Of a DNA stretch of 64,000 bases, positions 46,002 through 53,995 are shown piece after piece. Location: positions 1 to 64,000 of the forward strand of contig CAKPRQ010000009.1 in assembly GCA_934182605.1 (NCBI GenBank), in the 5' to 3' direction. Position 1 is the stretch's first letter. Every line of letters begins with the position of its first letter. The translations under genes were made by a program, and so were the position numbers. The notes beneath the pieces were generated by a model. The model was not told the origin of the DNA, did not search any database, and was given only the letters and a program-made list of their open reading frames with translations. This stretch comes from an uncultured Clostridia bacterium. GTDB lineage: Bacteria; Bacillota; Clostridia; TANB77; CAG-508.

Positions 46002-48284
46002 TTATAATATTTCCAAATTTGCAAATTTTGCCATTAGACGTTTTTTACCACTTTTTTCGAAGTCTATATCTAGTTTTAAATCATTTCCTTCTGGTTCTGC
46101 TTTTGTTATTACACCTTCACCGAATTTTTTATGGTATACATTTTGTCCTGCTTTATAAATTGATACATCTACTTCCGATGTTTTTTTACTATTTAATAAT
46201 TCGCTAGCTGATTTAAATGATGGCATAGCTGCAATTCCTATTTTTACTCCTTCTGTTATACCTATGCTCTTCTTTGTACCATAATCCATATTAGTAGATT
46301 TATATTCCCATTTATAATTTGTACCTTTAAATTCAGTTTCTTCTTTCTTTTTAAACATTTCTTCTTTTCCTACTAATAAATCTTCTGGAATTTCTTCAAC
46401 AAATCTTGATACAGGATTATAACTTGTTGAACCAAATACGGTTCTTTGTTTTGCACAAGTTAAGTATAATTGTTCTCTAGCTCTTGTTATACCAACATAA
46501 CATAAACGTCTTTCTTCTTCTAATTCTTGTGGTTCTCCTATAGATTTATACCCAGGGAAAATACCTTCTTCCATTCCCACTAAAAATACTACTGGAAATT
46601 CCAACCCTTTTGCACTATGTAATGTCATTAAAGTTACTGATTCTTCTTGCTCGTCCATTCCATCTATATCACTTGATAATGTTATACTTTCTAAGAAATC
46701 TTGTAATGAATTATCAGCATTCTCTTCTTCAAATTCTACTACTACATTTAAAAATTCTTCTAAGTTTGCAATTCTATTTTCCGCTTCTTTTGTATCTTCT
46801 AATTCTAAAGCTTTCATATAGCCTGTATCTTTTAAAACTTTAGTAACAAAATCAGATAAGTCCATTTCGTCTTTTACTCTACTTAAATTTTCAATTACAT
46901 CTACAAATTCTCGAGTATTGTTATAAACTCTATTTAATCCATAATCTGCTGCGTTTTTAATTATTTCATACATACTTATTCCATTTTTTGCTGAAATTTT
47001 TGCAATTTCATCTAAACTGGTTTTACCAACGCCTCTTTTAGGTTCGTTTATAATTCTTTGTAAACTTACATTATGTGAGTTATTTTCTATTAACCTTAAG
47101 TATGAGGTTATATCTTTTATTTCTTTTCTTTCATAGAATTTTAATCCACCTACGATTTTATATGGAATATTTTCTCTTCTTAGTATATCTTCTATTGCTC
47201 TTGATTGTGTATTCATTCTATATAATATAGCAAATGCTGTATTTTTATAATATTCTTCTCTTTTTAATTCTTTTATTTTCTTAACAATAAAATATGCTTC
47301 ATCATATTCAGTATCTGCTCTAAAGAAATTTACTTTTTGACCTTCGTCATTTTTAGTCCATAATTTTTTTTCGTATTTTTTTGTATTATTTTTTATAACT
47401 TCATTTGCTACTTTTAAAATATTTCCTGTACATCTATAATTTTGCTCCAATTTAATTATTTTTGTACCTGGAAAGTCTCTTTCAAAGTTTAAAATATTTT
47501 GTATATCAGCACCTCTAAATGAATATATACCTTGGTCATTATCTCCAACAACAGTTATATTACCATATTTACTTGATAATAGCGTTATTAATGTAAATTG
47601 AGATTTATTTGTATCTTGGTACTCATCTACTAATACATATTTAAATTTATCTGAATAGTATTCTAATATATCTGGATTTTCTAATAATATTTTAATTGTA
47701 AAATTTATAATATCATCAAAATCTAAAGCATTATTTTCTTTTAATTTTTTTTGATATAAAGTATAAATTTCTGCTATTTTTCCTCTTCTAACATCTCCTG
47801 AATATTTAGTCTCATACGCTTTAGGCTCTAGCATATCGTTTTTAGCATTGCTTATTTCGTATTGCACACTTTTATCTGTAAATAATTTATCGTCTATATT
47901 TAATTCTTTTAAACATTCTTTTATAATGTGCTTTTGGTCTGTCATATCGAAAATAGAAAAGCTTTTTTCAAAACCTAATCTATCTATATGTTGTCTTAAA
48001 ATTCTAACACATATTGAGTGGAATGTACCTGCCCATACATCTTTTACGACATCTCCAACTAATGCTTCTATTCTTTCCTTCATCTCATTGGCTGCTTTAT
48101 TTGTAAATGTTATTGCTAATATATTCCAGGGTTTAACATTTCTTTCTTTTAATAAATATGCTATTTTATACGTTAATACTTTTGTTTTACCACTTCCTGC
48201 GCCTGCTATTATTAATGAAGGTCCTTCTGTATTTATTACAGCTTCATATTGTTTATCATTTAATTCTTTTAATTTTTCTTGCAT
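46002..48284 (-). CDS. pcrA: UvrD/PcrA-family DNA helicase
   Basis: About 760 residues from the ATG at 48284, which has AAAGGA 8 nt upstream; the frame extends to 48302. Superfamily 1A helicase motifs run in order: LNDKQYEAV (Q motif), AGAGSGKTKVL (Walker A), ITFTNKAANEM (Ia), VDEYQDTN (II), VGDNDQGIYSFRGAD (III), QNYRCT (IV), TLHSAKGLEFPVVF (V) and VGITRAREQLYL (VI). The C-terminal tail ends in the PcrA-type Tudor-like segment (GQNVYHKKFGEGVITKAE). It acts in DNA repair, in plasmid and phage replication, and in removing RecA or RNA polymerase. Confidence 0.94.
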   Translation of the reverse strand: MQEKLKELNDKQYEAVINTEGPSLIIAGAGSGKTKVLTYKIAYLLKERNVKPWNILAITFTNKAANEMKERIEALVGDVVKDVWAGTFHSICVRILRQHIDRLGFEKSFSIFDMTDQKHIIKECLKELNIDDKLFTDKSVQYEISNAKNDMLEPKAYETKYSGDVRRGKIAEIYTLYQKKLKENNALDFDDIINFTIKILLENPDILEYYSDKFKYVLVDEYQDTNKSQFTLITLLSSKYGNITVVGDNDQGIYSFRGADIQNILNFERDFPGTKIIKLEQNYRCTGNILKVANEVIKNNTKKYEKKLWTKNDEGQKVNFFRADTEYDEAYFIVKKIKELKREEYYKNTAFAILYRMNTQSRAIEDILRRENIPYKIVGGLKFYERKEIKDITSYLRLIENNSHNVSLQRIINEPKRGVGKTSLDEIAKISAKNGISMYEIIKNAADYGLNRVYNNTREFVDVIENLSRVKDEMDLSDFVTKVLKDTGYMKALELEDTKEAENRIANLEEFLNVVVEFEEENADNSLQDFLESITLSSDIDGMDEQEESVTLMTLHSAKGLEFPVVFLVGMEEGIFPGYKSIGEPQELEEERRLCYVGITRAREQLYLTCAKQRTVFGSTSYNPVSRFVEEIPEDLLVGKEEMFKKKEETEFKGTNYKWEYKSTNMDYGTKKSIGITEGVKIGIAAMPSFKSASELLNSKKTSEVDVSIYKAGQNVYHKKFGEGVITKAEPEGNDLKLDIDFEKSGKKRLMAKFANLEIL

Positions 48285-48344
48285 AATTATTTCCTTTCTC
48301 ATATTATTGTTTCAAAGATTTATTCCTTCTAATAATACTTAATT

Positions 48345-48398
48345 ACCATTTGAAATTACAAATAAATTATAACACATTTATTTGTAATTTCAAATGGT
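48345..48398. repeat. Perfect 22-bp inverted repeat upstream of pcrA
   Basis: Arms 48345-48366 and 48377-48398 are exact reverse complements with a 10-nt spacer. It lies 60-115 nt upstream of the pcrA start. It may be a transcription-factor site, a terminator-like hairpin or a miniature element; there is no T-run longer than three on either side. Confidence 0.7.
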
Positions 48399-48454
48399 CT
48401 AGCTTAAATTTTAGTAATACTAAGGTAATTACTTAGGTTCTAATCTTAAAAAAG

Positions 48455-48541
48455 CCTGATATATAGCTATTTGCAAGTCAATACCAGGAGTGTGTGACCC
48501 TAGCTATGTTTTAACTAAAAATAGCTATATATCACGATTTT
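48455..48541. repeat. Hairpin element copy A
   Basis: The inner stem GATATATAGCTATTT (48458-48472) pairs with AAATAGCTATATATC (48519-48533) around a loop with CAAGTCAAT...GACCCTAGCTATG. It matches copy B at 52487-52578 over about 85 nt with a dozen or so differences, several in the loop. The outer 14-bp terminal repeats of copy B are not obvious here. It is probably a MITE-like element or structured RNA family. Confidence 0.65.
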
Positions 48542-48580
48542 ATAAGATAATTAATAAACTATAACTTCTTCATTTATCAC

Positions 48581-48671
48581 TTTTTTAAAATTGTGTTGAT
48601 ATTATTCCTATTTATATCCTTACTAAAATTGATATGCAATTATTAACTTTTTATACACTTACTTAAGATTT
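48581..48671 (-). pseudogene. Remnant of a duplicated ZIP transporter gene (both ends, interior deleted)
   Basis: Positions about 48581-48612 match the 3' end of the ZIP gene (50001-50032), including the final codons GIISTQF and stop. Positions about 48607-48671 match the sequence just upstream of the ZIP start (about 50757-50824), including GATATGCAATTATTAAC and TTTTTATACACTT. The whole coding interior is missing and the two ends are joined at a short shared CCT(T)ATT. It directly abuts the stop codon of ATPase paralogue 3. Confidence 0.75.
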
Positions 48672-49868
48672 TTAAAAATCATCATTTAATAGAAAGTTAA
48701 TTAAATTAATATGTTTAATACCATTGTATTCATATTTTAATTTATCTAAAGAAATAACATATTTAGGATAATTATCTTTAATTTCGTTAAATGCTCCAAA
48801 CTCTCTATTTTTAGTTTCTTCATTTGGAATACTAAATGCTACTTGTATATAAATTTTTTTATCCGGCTTTGTTGCTACAAAATCTATTTCTCCTTTTTTA
48901 GTTTTACCTGTATAGACATCATATCCCTTTATTATTAGTTCATTATAAACTATGTTTTCAATCGCATAACTTTTATCTACTTCTGTCTTATTATTTTTTA
49001 TTTGTGCTATTCCTAAATCCGTAACATAATATTTATTTAAAGTTTTTAATACTGCTTTTCCATGTACATCATATCGAAAAACTTTTCTAATTAATAATGC
49101 TTTGCATAATGCATCTAAATATGAGTATATTGTTAATGTTGATACATCGCGTCCCTCATTCTTAAGAAAATTTATAATATTTTCTGCTGAAAATTCTCTT
49201 CCAATTGTATCAATAATATATTGTAAAATTAAATTAAATAAAGCCGTATCTCTAATTTTTAATCTTTCTACTACATCTCTTAATATAATTGAATCAAATA
49301 CGCCATATAAATAATTTTTAATAGCATTTTCATTTTTAAATTCAAATCTATTAGGCAAACTTCCCCATTTCATAAAATTTTCAAAAATTTCTTCGTTTGA
49401 ATCTTTAACCTCTAATAATTCAAGAACTTCTTTATATGATAATGGATTTATTTTAAAACTTACATATCTTCCTGATAATACGGTTGATAATTCTTCTGAT
49501 AAAAGTCTACTATTTGAACCTGTAATAAATATACTTACATTTTGGGAAGCTCTTAGAGAATTTATTACTTTTTCAAAATTTTCTACATTCTGTATTTCAT
49601 CAAAAAACAAGTAATATTTAGAATCATCTGTTATTTTTTCCTTGATGTATTTATTTAGTATTTTATAGTCAGTTAACTCTTCAAATTCTATATATTCAAA
49701 ATTTATATATATAATGTGCTCTTTATCTACATCTTTATCTTTTATCTCTTCTATTATTTGTTCTAATATAACAGATTTTCCACCTCTACGTATTCCTACT
49801 AATATTTTAATTAAGTTACTATCATAAAAATCTCTAATTTTCTTTAAATATAATTCTCTTTTTAACAT
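48672..49868 (-). CDS. AAA_14/DUF4143 family ATPase, paralogue 3
   Basis: About 398 residues if it starts at the ATG at 49868 (MLKRELYLKK), which aligns with the N-termini of the two paralogues. Other ATGs are at 49880 and 49991. Walker A is GIRRGGKS and Walker B is YLFFDEIQNV, then ITGSNSRLLSEELSTVLSGRY, a winged-helix-like segment (FSAENIINFLKNEGRDVSTLTIYSYLDALCKALLIRK) and the DUF4143 C-terminal part with GEIDFVATKP...IYIQVAFSI. A consensus promoter ends only 4 nt before the 49880 ATG, so the mRNA probably has almost no leader and cannot use a start further upstream. The gene is flanked by the ZIP gene and a remnant of that gene, so this locus has been rearranged. Confidence 0.85.
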   Translation of the reverse strand: MLKRELYLKKIRDFYDSNLIKILVGIRRGGKSVILEQIIEEIKDKDVDKEHIIYINFEYIEFEELTDYKILNKYIKEKITDDSKYYLFFDEIQNVENFEKVINSLRASQNVSIFITGSNSRLLSEELSTVLSGRYVSFKINPLSYKEVLELLEVKDSNEEIFENFMKWGSLPNRFEFKNENAIKNYLYGVFDSIILRDVVERLKIRDTALFNLILQYIIDTIGREFSAENIINFLKNEGRDVSTLTIYSYLDALCKALLIRKVFRYDVHGKAVLKTLNKYYVTDLGIAQIKNNKTEVDKSYAIENIVYNELIIKGYDVYTGKTKKGEIDFVATKPDKKIYIQVAFSIPNEETKNREFGAFNEIKDNYPKYVISLDKLKYEYNGIKHINLINFLLNDDF

Positions 49869-49884
49869 TTTATCACCCATATTA

Positions 49885-49941
49885 ATTATATTCCTTATAA
49901 TTATTCTTGTCAAGTTATTTTTATATACAAAAATAGCTTGA
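49885..49941 (-). promoter_or_regulatory. Consensus promoter and palindrome of ATPase paralogue 3
   Basis: On the minus strand, perfect TTGACA (49908-49913) and TATAAT (49885-49890) boxes are 17 bp apart. The palindrome TCAAGTTATTTTT-(6)-AAAAATAGCTTGA (49910-49922, 49929-49941) ends inside the -35 box, as for paralogue 2. A second, AT-only palindrome lies further upstream at about 49946-49980. Confidence 0.75.
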
Positions 49942-50004
49942 CGAGATTTTATTTTATTTTTATATATAAAAATAATAAAATATATTTTCATTATCTTGAC
50001 TTTT

Positions 50005-50742
50005 TTAGAATTGTGTTGATATTATTCCTATTAAAAACCCTAATATATTTCCTAAATATGATATTCTCCCTTTATATATTTTGTGAGATTCTGGTATTAA
50101 TTCTCCAGCAGATATGTATAACATTGCACCTGCTGCAAAACCTAAGCATATACTTATTAATTCTTCTGATATTGTCCCTATAATTATTCCAAAAAAAGCA
50201 CCTACTCCAGTTGTTAAGCCTGATAGAAATGTATATAAAATTACTTTATATGTTTTCATACCTCCATTTTTCATAGGAACAGCCATTGATATACCTTCTG
50301 GTACATCGTGTAACGCAATTGCCACTGCTAAAGTTAATCCTAGCTTTGTTGAAGCACTAAAACCAGAACCTATTGCAAGTCCTTCTGGGAAATTATGAAT
50401 AGCAAGACCTATTCCAACTATAATACCAGTTTTTATTAGCGAATTCATTTTAAATACGTTTTTCTTGCTATATTTATAATTTACTAGATTATCACAGAAA
50501 ATCATAATAAATACACCTATAATAATTCCTATAATAACAGTAAGCATATTTGAAACTTCCATTGCTTCTGGTATAAGTTCAAAACATACTACAGCCACCA
50601 TTAAACCTGCTGCAAATTCCAATATAAAACTTAAAAATTTATTAGATTTAGTCTTTATTGTAGCACCTATAATTCCACCTAAGGTCGTGCCTAATGTACC
50701 AAAGATTAAACCTAATATTGTTGTATTAAGAATTGTATCCAC
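50005..50742 (-). CDS. ZIP family divalent metal transporter
   Basis: 245 residues with about eight transmembrane helices. The two metal-site helices carry HNFPEG and HDVPEG, the ZIP signature, and FEL[IV]PEA and AGELIPE glutamate motifs are present. It resembles ZupT-type importers of zinc, iron or manganese; the metal cannot be told from sequence. It lies 120 bp downstream of ndk. A deleted copy of both of its ends lies at 48581-48671 on the far side of ATPase paralogue 3. Confidence 0.9.
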   Translation of the reverse strand: MDTILNTTILGLIFGTLGTTLGGIIGATIKTKSNKFLSFILEFAAGLMVAVVCFELIPEAMEVSNMLTVIIGIIIGVFIMIFCDNLVNYKYSKKNVFKMNSLIKTGIIVGIGLAIHNFPEGLAIGSGFSASTKLGLTLAVAIALHDVPEGISMAVPMKNGGMKTYKVILYTFLSGLTTGVGAFFGIIIGTISEELISICLGFAAGAMLYISAGELIPESHKIYKGRISYLGNILGFLIGIISTQF

Positions 50743-50838
50743 AATTATATAATCTCCTTATTTATGTCTTTAATTAAATTGATATGCAATTATTAACTTT
50801 TTATACACTTCTTTAAGATTTTTTTAATATTAATAAAA

Positions 50839-50863
50839 ATTAACTCCATATATTGGAGTTAAT
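50839..50863 (-). terminator. Terminator of ndk
   Basis: The stem ATTAACTCCA/TGGAGTTAAT is followed on the minus strand by TTTTTATT, just past the ndk stop codon. Confidence 0.75.
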
Positions 50864-50865
50864 CT

Positions 50866-51264
50866 TTATCTAAAAAAACGTTTTATTTCTATTTCTGCAT
50901 TTTCTACAGAATCTGAACCATGGATTAAATTCATAGTAGTACTATTAGCATAATTTCCTCTAATTGTACCTGGTTCTGCTTCTAACCATTTAGTTGCACC
51001 CATTAACTTTCTCATTCCTTTTACAACTTCTTCTCCTTCTACTATCATACCTAATACAGGACCAGAAGTCATATATTCAACAATTTCTGGGAAGAAAGGT
51101 TTTTCTATTAAATGTGCATAATGTTCTTTTAATATTTCTTCGTTTAATTTAAACATTTTCATATCTGTAATACAAAAACCTTTTTTTTCAATCATACTAA
51201 TAATTTCTCCAATTAACCCCCTTTTTATTGCATCTGGTTTTAACATAATATAAGTTTTTTCCAT
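50866..51264 (-). CDS. ndk: Nucleoside-diphosphate kinase
   Basis: 132 residues, slightly shorter than most NDKs but complete. KPDAIKRGLIGEI, GPVLGMIVEGEEVV, RGNYA and the catalytic-histidine motif NLIHGSDSVENAEIEI are present. It transfers the gamma-phosphate of ATP to nucleoside diphosphates through a phosphohistidine. It lies 41 bp downstream of prfA in the same direction, so the two are probably one transcript. Confidence 0.94.
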   Translation of the reverse strand: MEKTYIMLKPDAIKRGLIGEIISMIEKKGFCITDMKMFKLNEEILKEHYAHLIEKPFFPEIVEYMTSGPVLGMIVEGEEVVKGMRKLMGATKWLEAEPGTIRGNYANSTTMNLIHGSDSVENAEIEIKRFFR

Positions 51265-51305
51265 AATTTAAACATTCCTTTCTACATTTATATTTATATT
51301 TATTT

Positions 51306-52364
51306 TTATTCTTCACCTTTTAATCTTTCTGCTCTATCCGTTGCTATTAAATTTTCTATCATTTCATCTAAATTTCCATTTAGAAAATCTTCCATTTGAT
51401 ATATACTTAACCCGATTCTATGGTCTGTTATTCTTCCTTGTGGGTAATTATATGTTCTTATTTTTTCGCTTCTGTCCCCTGAACCTACTTGACTTTTTCT
51501 TGCATTTGCTATTTCACTGTCTTGTTTTTGTTTTTCTATATCATATATTTTAGTTCTTAACATTCTCATTGCATTTTCTTTATTTTGAAATTGTGAACGC
51601 TCTGTTTGGCATTCTACCACAATTCCTGTAGGCTCGTGGATTAATCTTACTGCCGAAGATGTTTTATTTATATGTTGGCCACCTGCACCTGATGCTCTAA
51701 AAACTTCCATTTTTATATCAGATTCATTCAATTCTATTTCTACATCTTCAACTACAGGTAATACTGCTACAGTTACTGTAGAAGTATGAATTCTTCCACT
51801 TGACTCTGTATCTGGGACTCTTTGTACCCTGTGTACACCACTTTCGAATTTAAGCTTACTATACACACCTTTTCCACTTACCATAAATGATATTTCTTTA
51901 TATCCACCAAGTCCTGTTTCATTTGAATTTAATACCTCAAGTTTCCAACGTTTTCTCTCTGCATACATTGAATACATTCTAAATAATGTTCCAGCAAATA
52001 ACGCCGCTTCCTCTCCACCTGCTCCCGCACGTATTTCGCAGATTATGTTTTTATCATCATTTGGATCTTTTGGAATTAATAAAAATTTTAATTCTTCCTC
52101 CAATTTAGGTAATTTTTCTTTAGACTCTTCATAATCCAATTGGGCTAGTTCTTTTAATTCTGGATCATCTAACATTTGTTTTGCTTCTTCTAATTGATTT
52201 TTTACTTTTTTATATTCCCTATATTTTTCTACAATTTCTTGAATTTCTGCATGTTCTTTCATACATTTTTGCCATTCTGTTTGGTTAGAAATAATATCTG
52301 GATCACTTATCTTTTTGGTTAAGTCTTCGTATTTTTTTTCTACCGCTTCTAGTTTTTGAAACAT
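51306..52364 (-). CDS. prfA: Peptide chain release factor 1
   Basis: 352 residues. The GGQ loop ([19 protein letters not shown]) enters the peptidyl-transferase centre. The class I release-factor C-terminal motif [25 protein letters not shown] and the length fit RF1, not RF2, and no programmed frameshift site of the prfB kind is seen. RF1 reads UAA and UAG. AAAGGAGAG precedes the ATG. Confidence 0.94.
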   Translation of the reverse strand: MFQKLEAVEKKYEDLTKKISDPDIISNQTEWQKCMKEHAEIQEIVEKYREYKKVKNQLEEAKQMLDDPELKELAQLDYEESKEKLPKLEEELKFLLIPKDPNDDKNIICEIRAGAGGEEAALFAGTLFRMYSMYAERKRWKLEVLNSNETGLGGYKEISFMVSGKGVYSKLKFESGVHRVQRVPDTESSGRIHTSTVTVAVLPVVEDVEIELNESDIKMEVFRASGAGGQHINKTSSAVRLIHEPTGIVVECQTERSQFQNKENAMRMLRTKIYDIEKQKQDSEIANARKSQVGSGDRSEKIRTYNYPQGRITDHRIGLSIYQMEDFLNGNLDEMIENLIATDRAERLKGEE

Positions 52365-52452
52365 AATTCTCTCCTTTAAAATTTTTTACTAAATTATTAT
52401 ACTACAAATTTTAAAAAATTACTATATTTTTTGAGAATTTTAGTAAAAATTA

Positions 52453-52602
52453 GTTACAATTCAGTAGAGAAACATATATTTTTAGCAAAATCGTGATATA
52501 TAGCTATTTGCGAGTCAAGACCCGGATTGTGTTACCCTAGCTATGTTTTGACTAAAAATAGCTATATATCACGATTTTATAAAATAGTTACTGAATTGTA
52601 AC
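52453..52602. mobile_element. MITE-like hairpin element copy B with 14-bp terminal inverted repeats
   Basis: Perfect ends GTTACAATTCAGTA (52453-52466) and TACTGAATTGTAAC (52589-52602) bound a 150-bp element. Inside is a perfect 23-bp stem (52487-52509 with 52556-52578) around a 46-nt loop. It has no ORF. The inner part is repeated at 48455-48541, and the terminal repeat recurs with one change at 137-150. It ends 4 bp before the htrA stop codon (52607), so it may also serve as the 3' end of that transcript. No target duplication is obvious. Confidence 0.7.
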
Positions 52603-52606
52603 AAAA

Positions 52607-53797
52607 TTATTTTACTCCTCTTTCCTTTAAAGTTACTGTTACATTAGTCTCCTTATTATTCCTCAAAATAGTTAAATTAACTACATCTTCCGGTTTCTTA
52701 GTATATATATAACTTCTTAATGTTGTTATTTTATTCACATCTATTCCATCTATTTTTAATAACACATCCCCTGCTTTTACAGAAGCTTTATATAAAGGTC
52801 CATCGGTAACTACTTTTGCAATATATATTCCACCTTTTTCTCCATTGAAATTAATATCTGCATCTAAATATGGTATTACTTCTCTATCAAAACCATACAT
52901 TCCTAAAGTTGCTTCTTTAAACTCTCCAGTTTGTACAAAGCTTTCTATAATTGGCTTTATTAAATTTATTGGCACTGCAAAACCAATTCCTTCTGCTGAT
53001 GTTATTTTTATAGTATTTATTGCAACCACTTTTCCATATATATCTATTAATGGTCCACCGCTATTTCCTGGATTTATAGTAGCATCTGTTTGTATTAAAT
53101 CTTCTAAATATGAGACTTCTTCTCCCTCTTCTATCTTTATAGTTCTATTAACTGCACTTATTATACCCTGGGTAACTGTTCTTTGGAATTCAAAACCTAT
53201 TGGATTTCCTATTGCAAAAACACTTTGCCCTATTTTTAGATTATCAGAATCTGACAATTCTGCAAATGGTAAGTTAATCATTTCGATTTTAAGTATACTT
53301 AAATCTAAATCACTGTCTGCCCAAACAACAGTACCTTCATAATTTGCTCCGCTTGCTAATGTAACATAACATTTACTTAGTTTATCCCCTGTAACATGCC
53401 AATTGCTCAAAATATATCCATTTGGAGAAACAATAACTCCTGAACCTAGATTTAAATCTTCCGCACTATTTAATGTAAAAACACTATTTCCTATGTTTTT
53501 TATTCTTGAAATTCCTACAACTGTATCTGTTACATTCTCTAAAATTTTAATTGTATTATCTTCAACGATTTTATAATATTCTGACAAGTTATCCACATTT
53601 TCTACACTATTTCCACCACTACTATTCTGCGTTGATACTGTATTTACAGTATATGTACCAAACTTATGATTACCATTCGTCTCTATTCTTATATACATAT
53701 CATATAAAAAAACACTAACTATAGCTGTTAATGCAACAATTCCTATTGTTATAAATATTCTTTTAATATCTCTTTCTTTTTTTATAAATCTTGCCAA
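52607..53797 (-). CDS. HtrA/DegP-family membrane-anchored serine protease
   Basis: 396 residues from a TTG at 53797, 7 nt after GTGGGGG. The N-terminal membrane anchor is at about 13-35 and a short linker follows. The trypsin-like domain has the triad His (ILSNWHVTG), Asp (DSDLDLSILKI) and Ser (NPGNSGGPLID). A C-terminal PDZ domain is present (GIYIAKVVTDGPLYKASVKAGDVLLKIDGIDVNKI). It is expected to degrade or refold damaged proteins at the outer membrane face. It diverges from the NRPS operon across a 198-bp gap. Confidence 0.92.
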   Translation of the reverse strand: MARFIKKERDIKRIFITIGIVALTAIVSVFLYDMYIRIETNGNHKFGTYTVNTVSTQNSSGGNSVENVDNLSEYYKIVEDNTIKILENVTDTVVGISRIKNIGNSVFTLNSAEDLNLGSGVIVSPNGYILSNWHVTGDKLSKCYVTLASGANYEGTVVWADSDLDLSILKIEMINLPFAELSDSDNLKIGQSVFAIGNPIGFEFQRTVTQGIISAVNRTIKIEEGEEVSYLEDLIQTDATINPGNSGGPLIDIYGKVVAINTIKITSAEGIGFAVPINLIKPIIESFVQTGEFKEATLGMYGFDREVIPYLDADINFNGEKGGIYIAKVVTDGPLYKASVKAGDVLLKIDGIDVNKITTLRSYIYTKKPEDVVNLTILRNNKETNVTVTLKERGVK

Positions 53798-53923
53798 TAC
53801 ATTTCCCCCACTTTTTCATTTTAATTTAATTATATTCTTTCCAAATTTTTATATTTTAAACAAAATATTTATGATAAAATATGTTACAGCTACACCACTT
53901 TTTTATCTTTTTCCACATTTTTA

Positions 53924-53952
53924 TTGAAAATTCTCCTGTTTAGTGATATAAT
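53924..53952 (+). promoter_or_regulatory. Sigma-A promoter of the NRPS operon
   Basis: TTGAAA (53924-53929) and a perfect TATAAT (53947-53952) are 17 bp apart, with the start codon 43 nt downstream after AAGGAGA. Such a strong vegetative promoter suggests expression without a dedicated activator, although repression or attenuation cannot be excluded. Confidence 0.8.
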
Positions 53953-53995
53953 ATTGAAGTATGATAAATACATAAATAAATAAGGAGATTTTAAA

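Noticed and set aside
49905..49980. CRISPR-like or tandem repeat array near the ATPase promoters
   Set aside because: Only single palindromes are present; there are no regularly spaced repeats with spacers.
51306..52364. Release factor 2 with programmed frameshift
   Set aside because: The frame is continuous at 352 residues, the domain layout fits RF1, and no in-frame UGA shift site is present.
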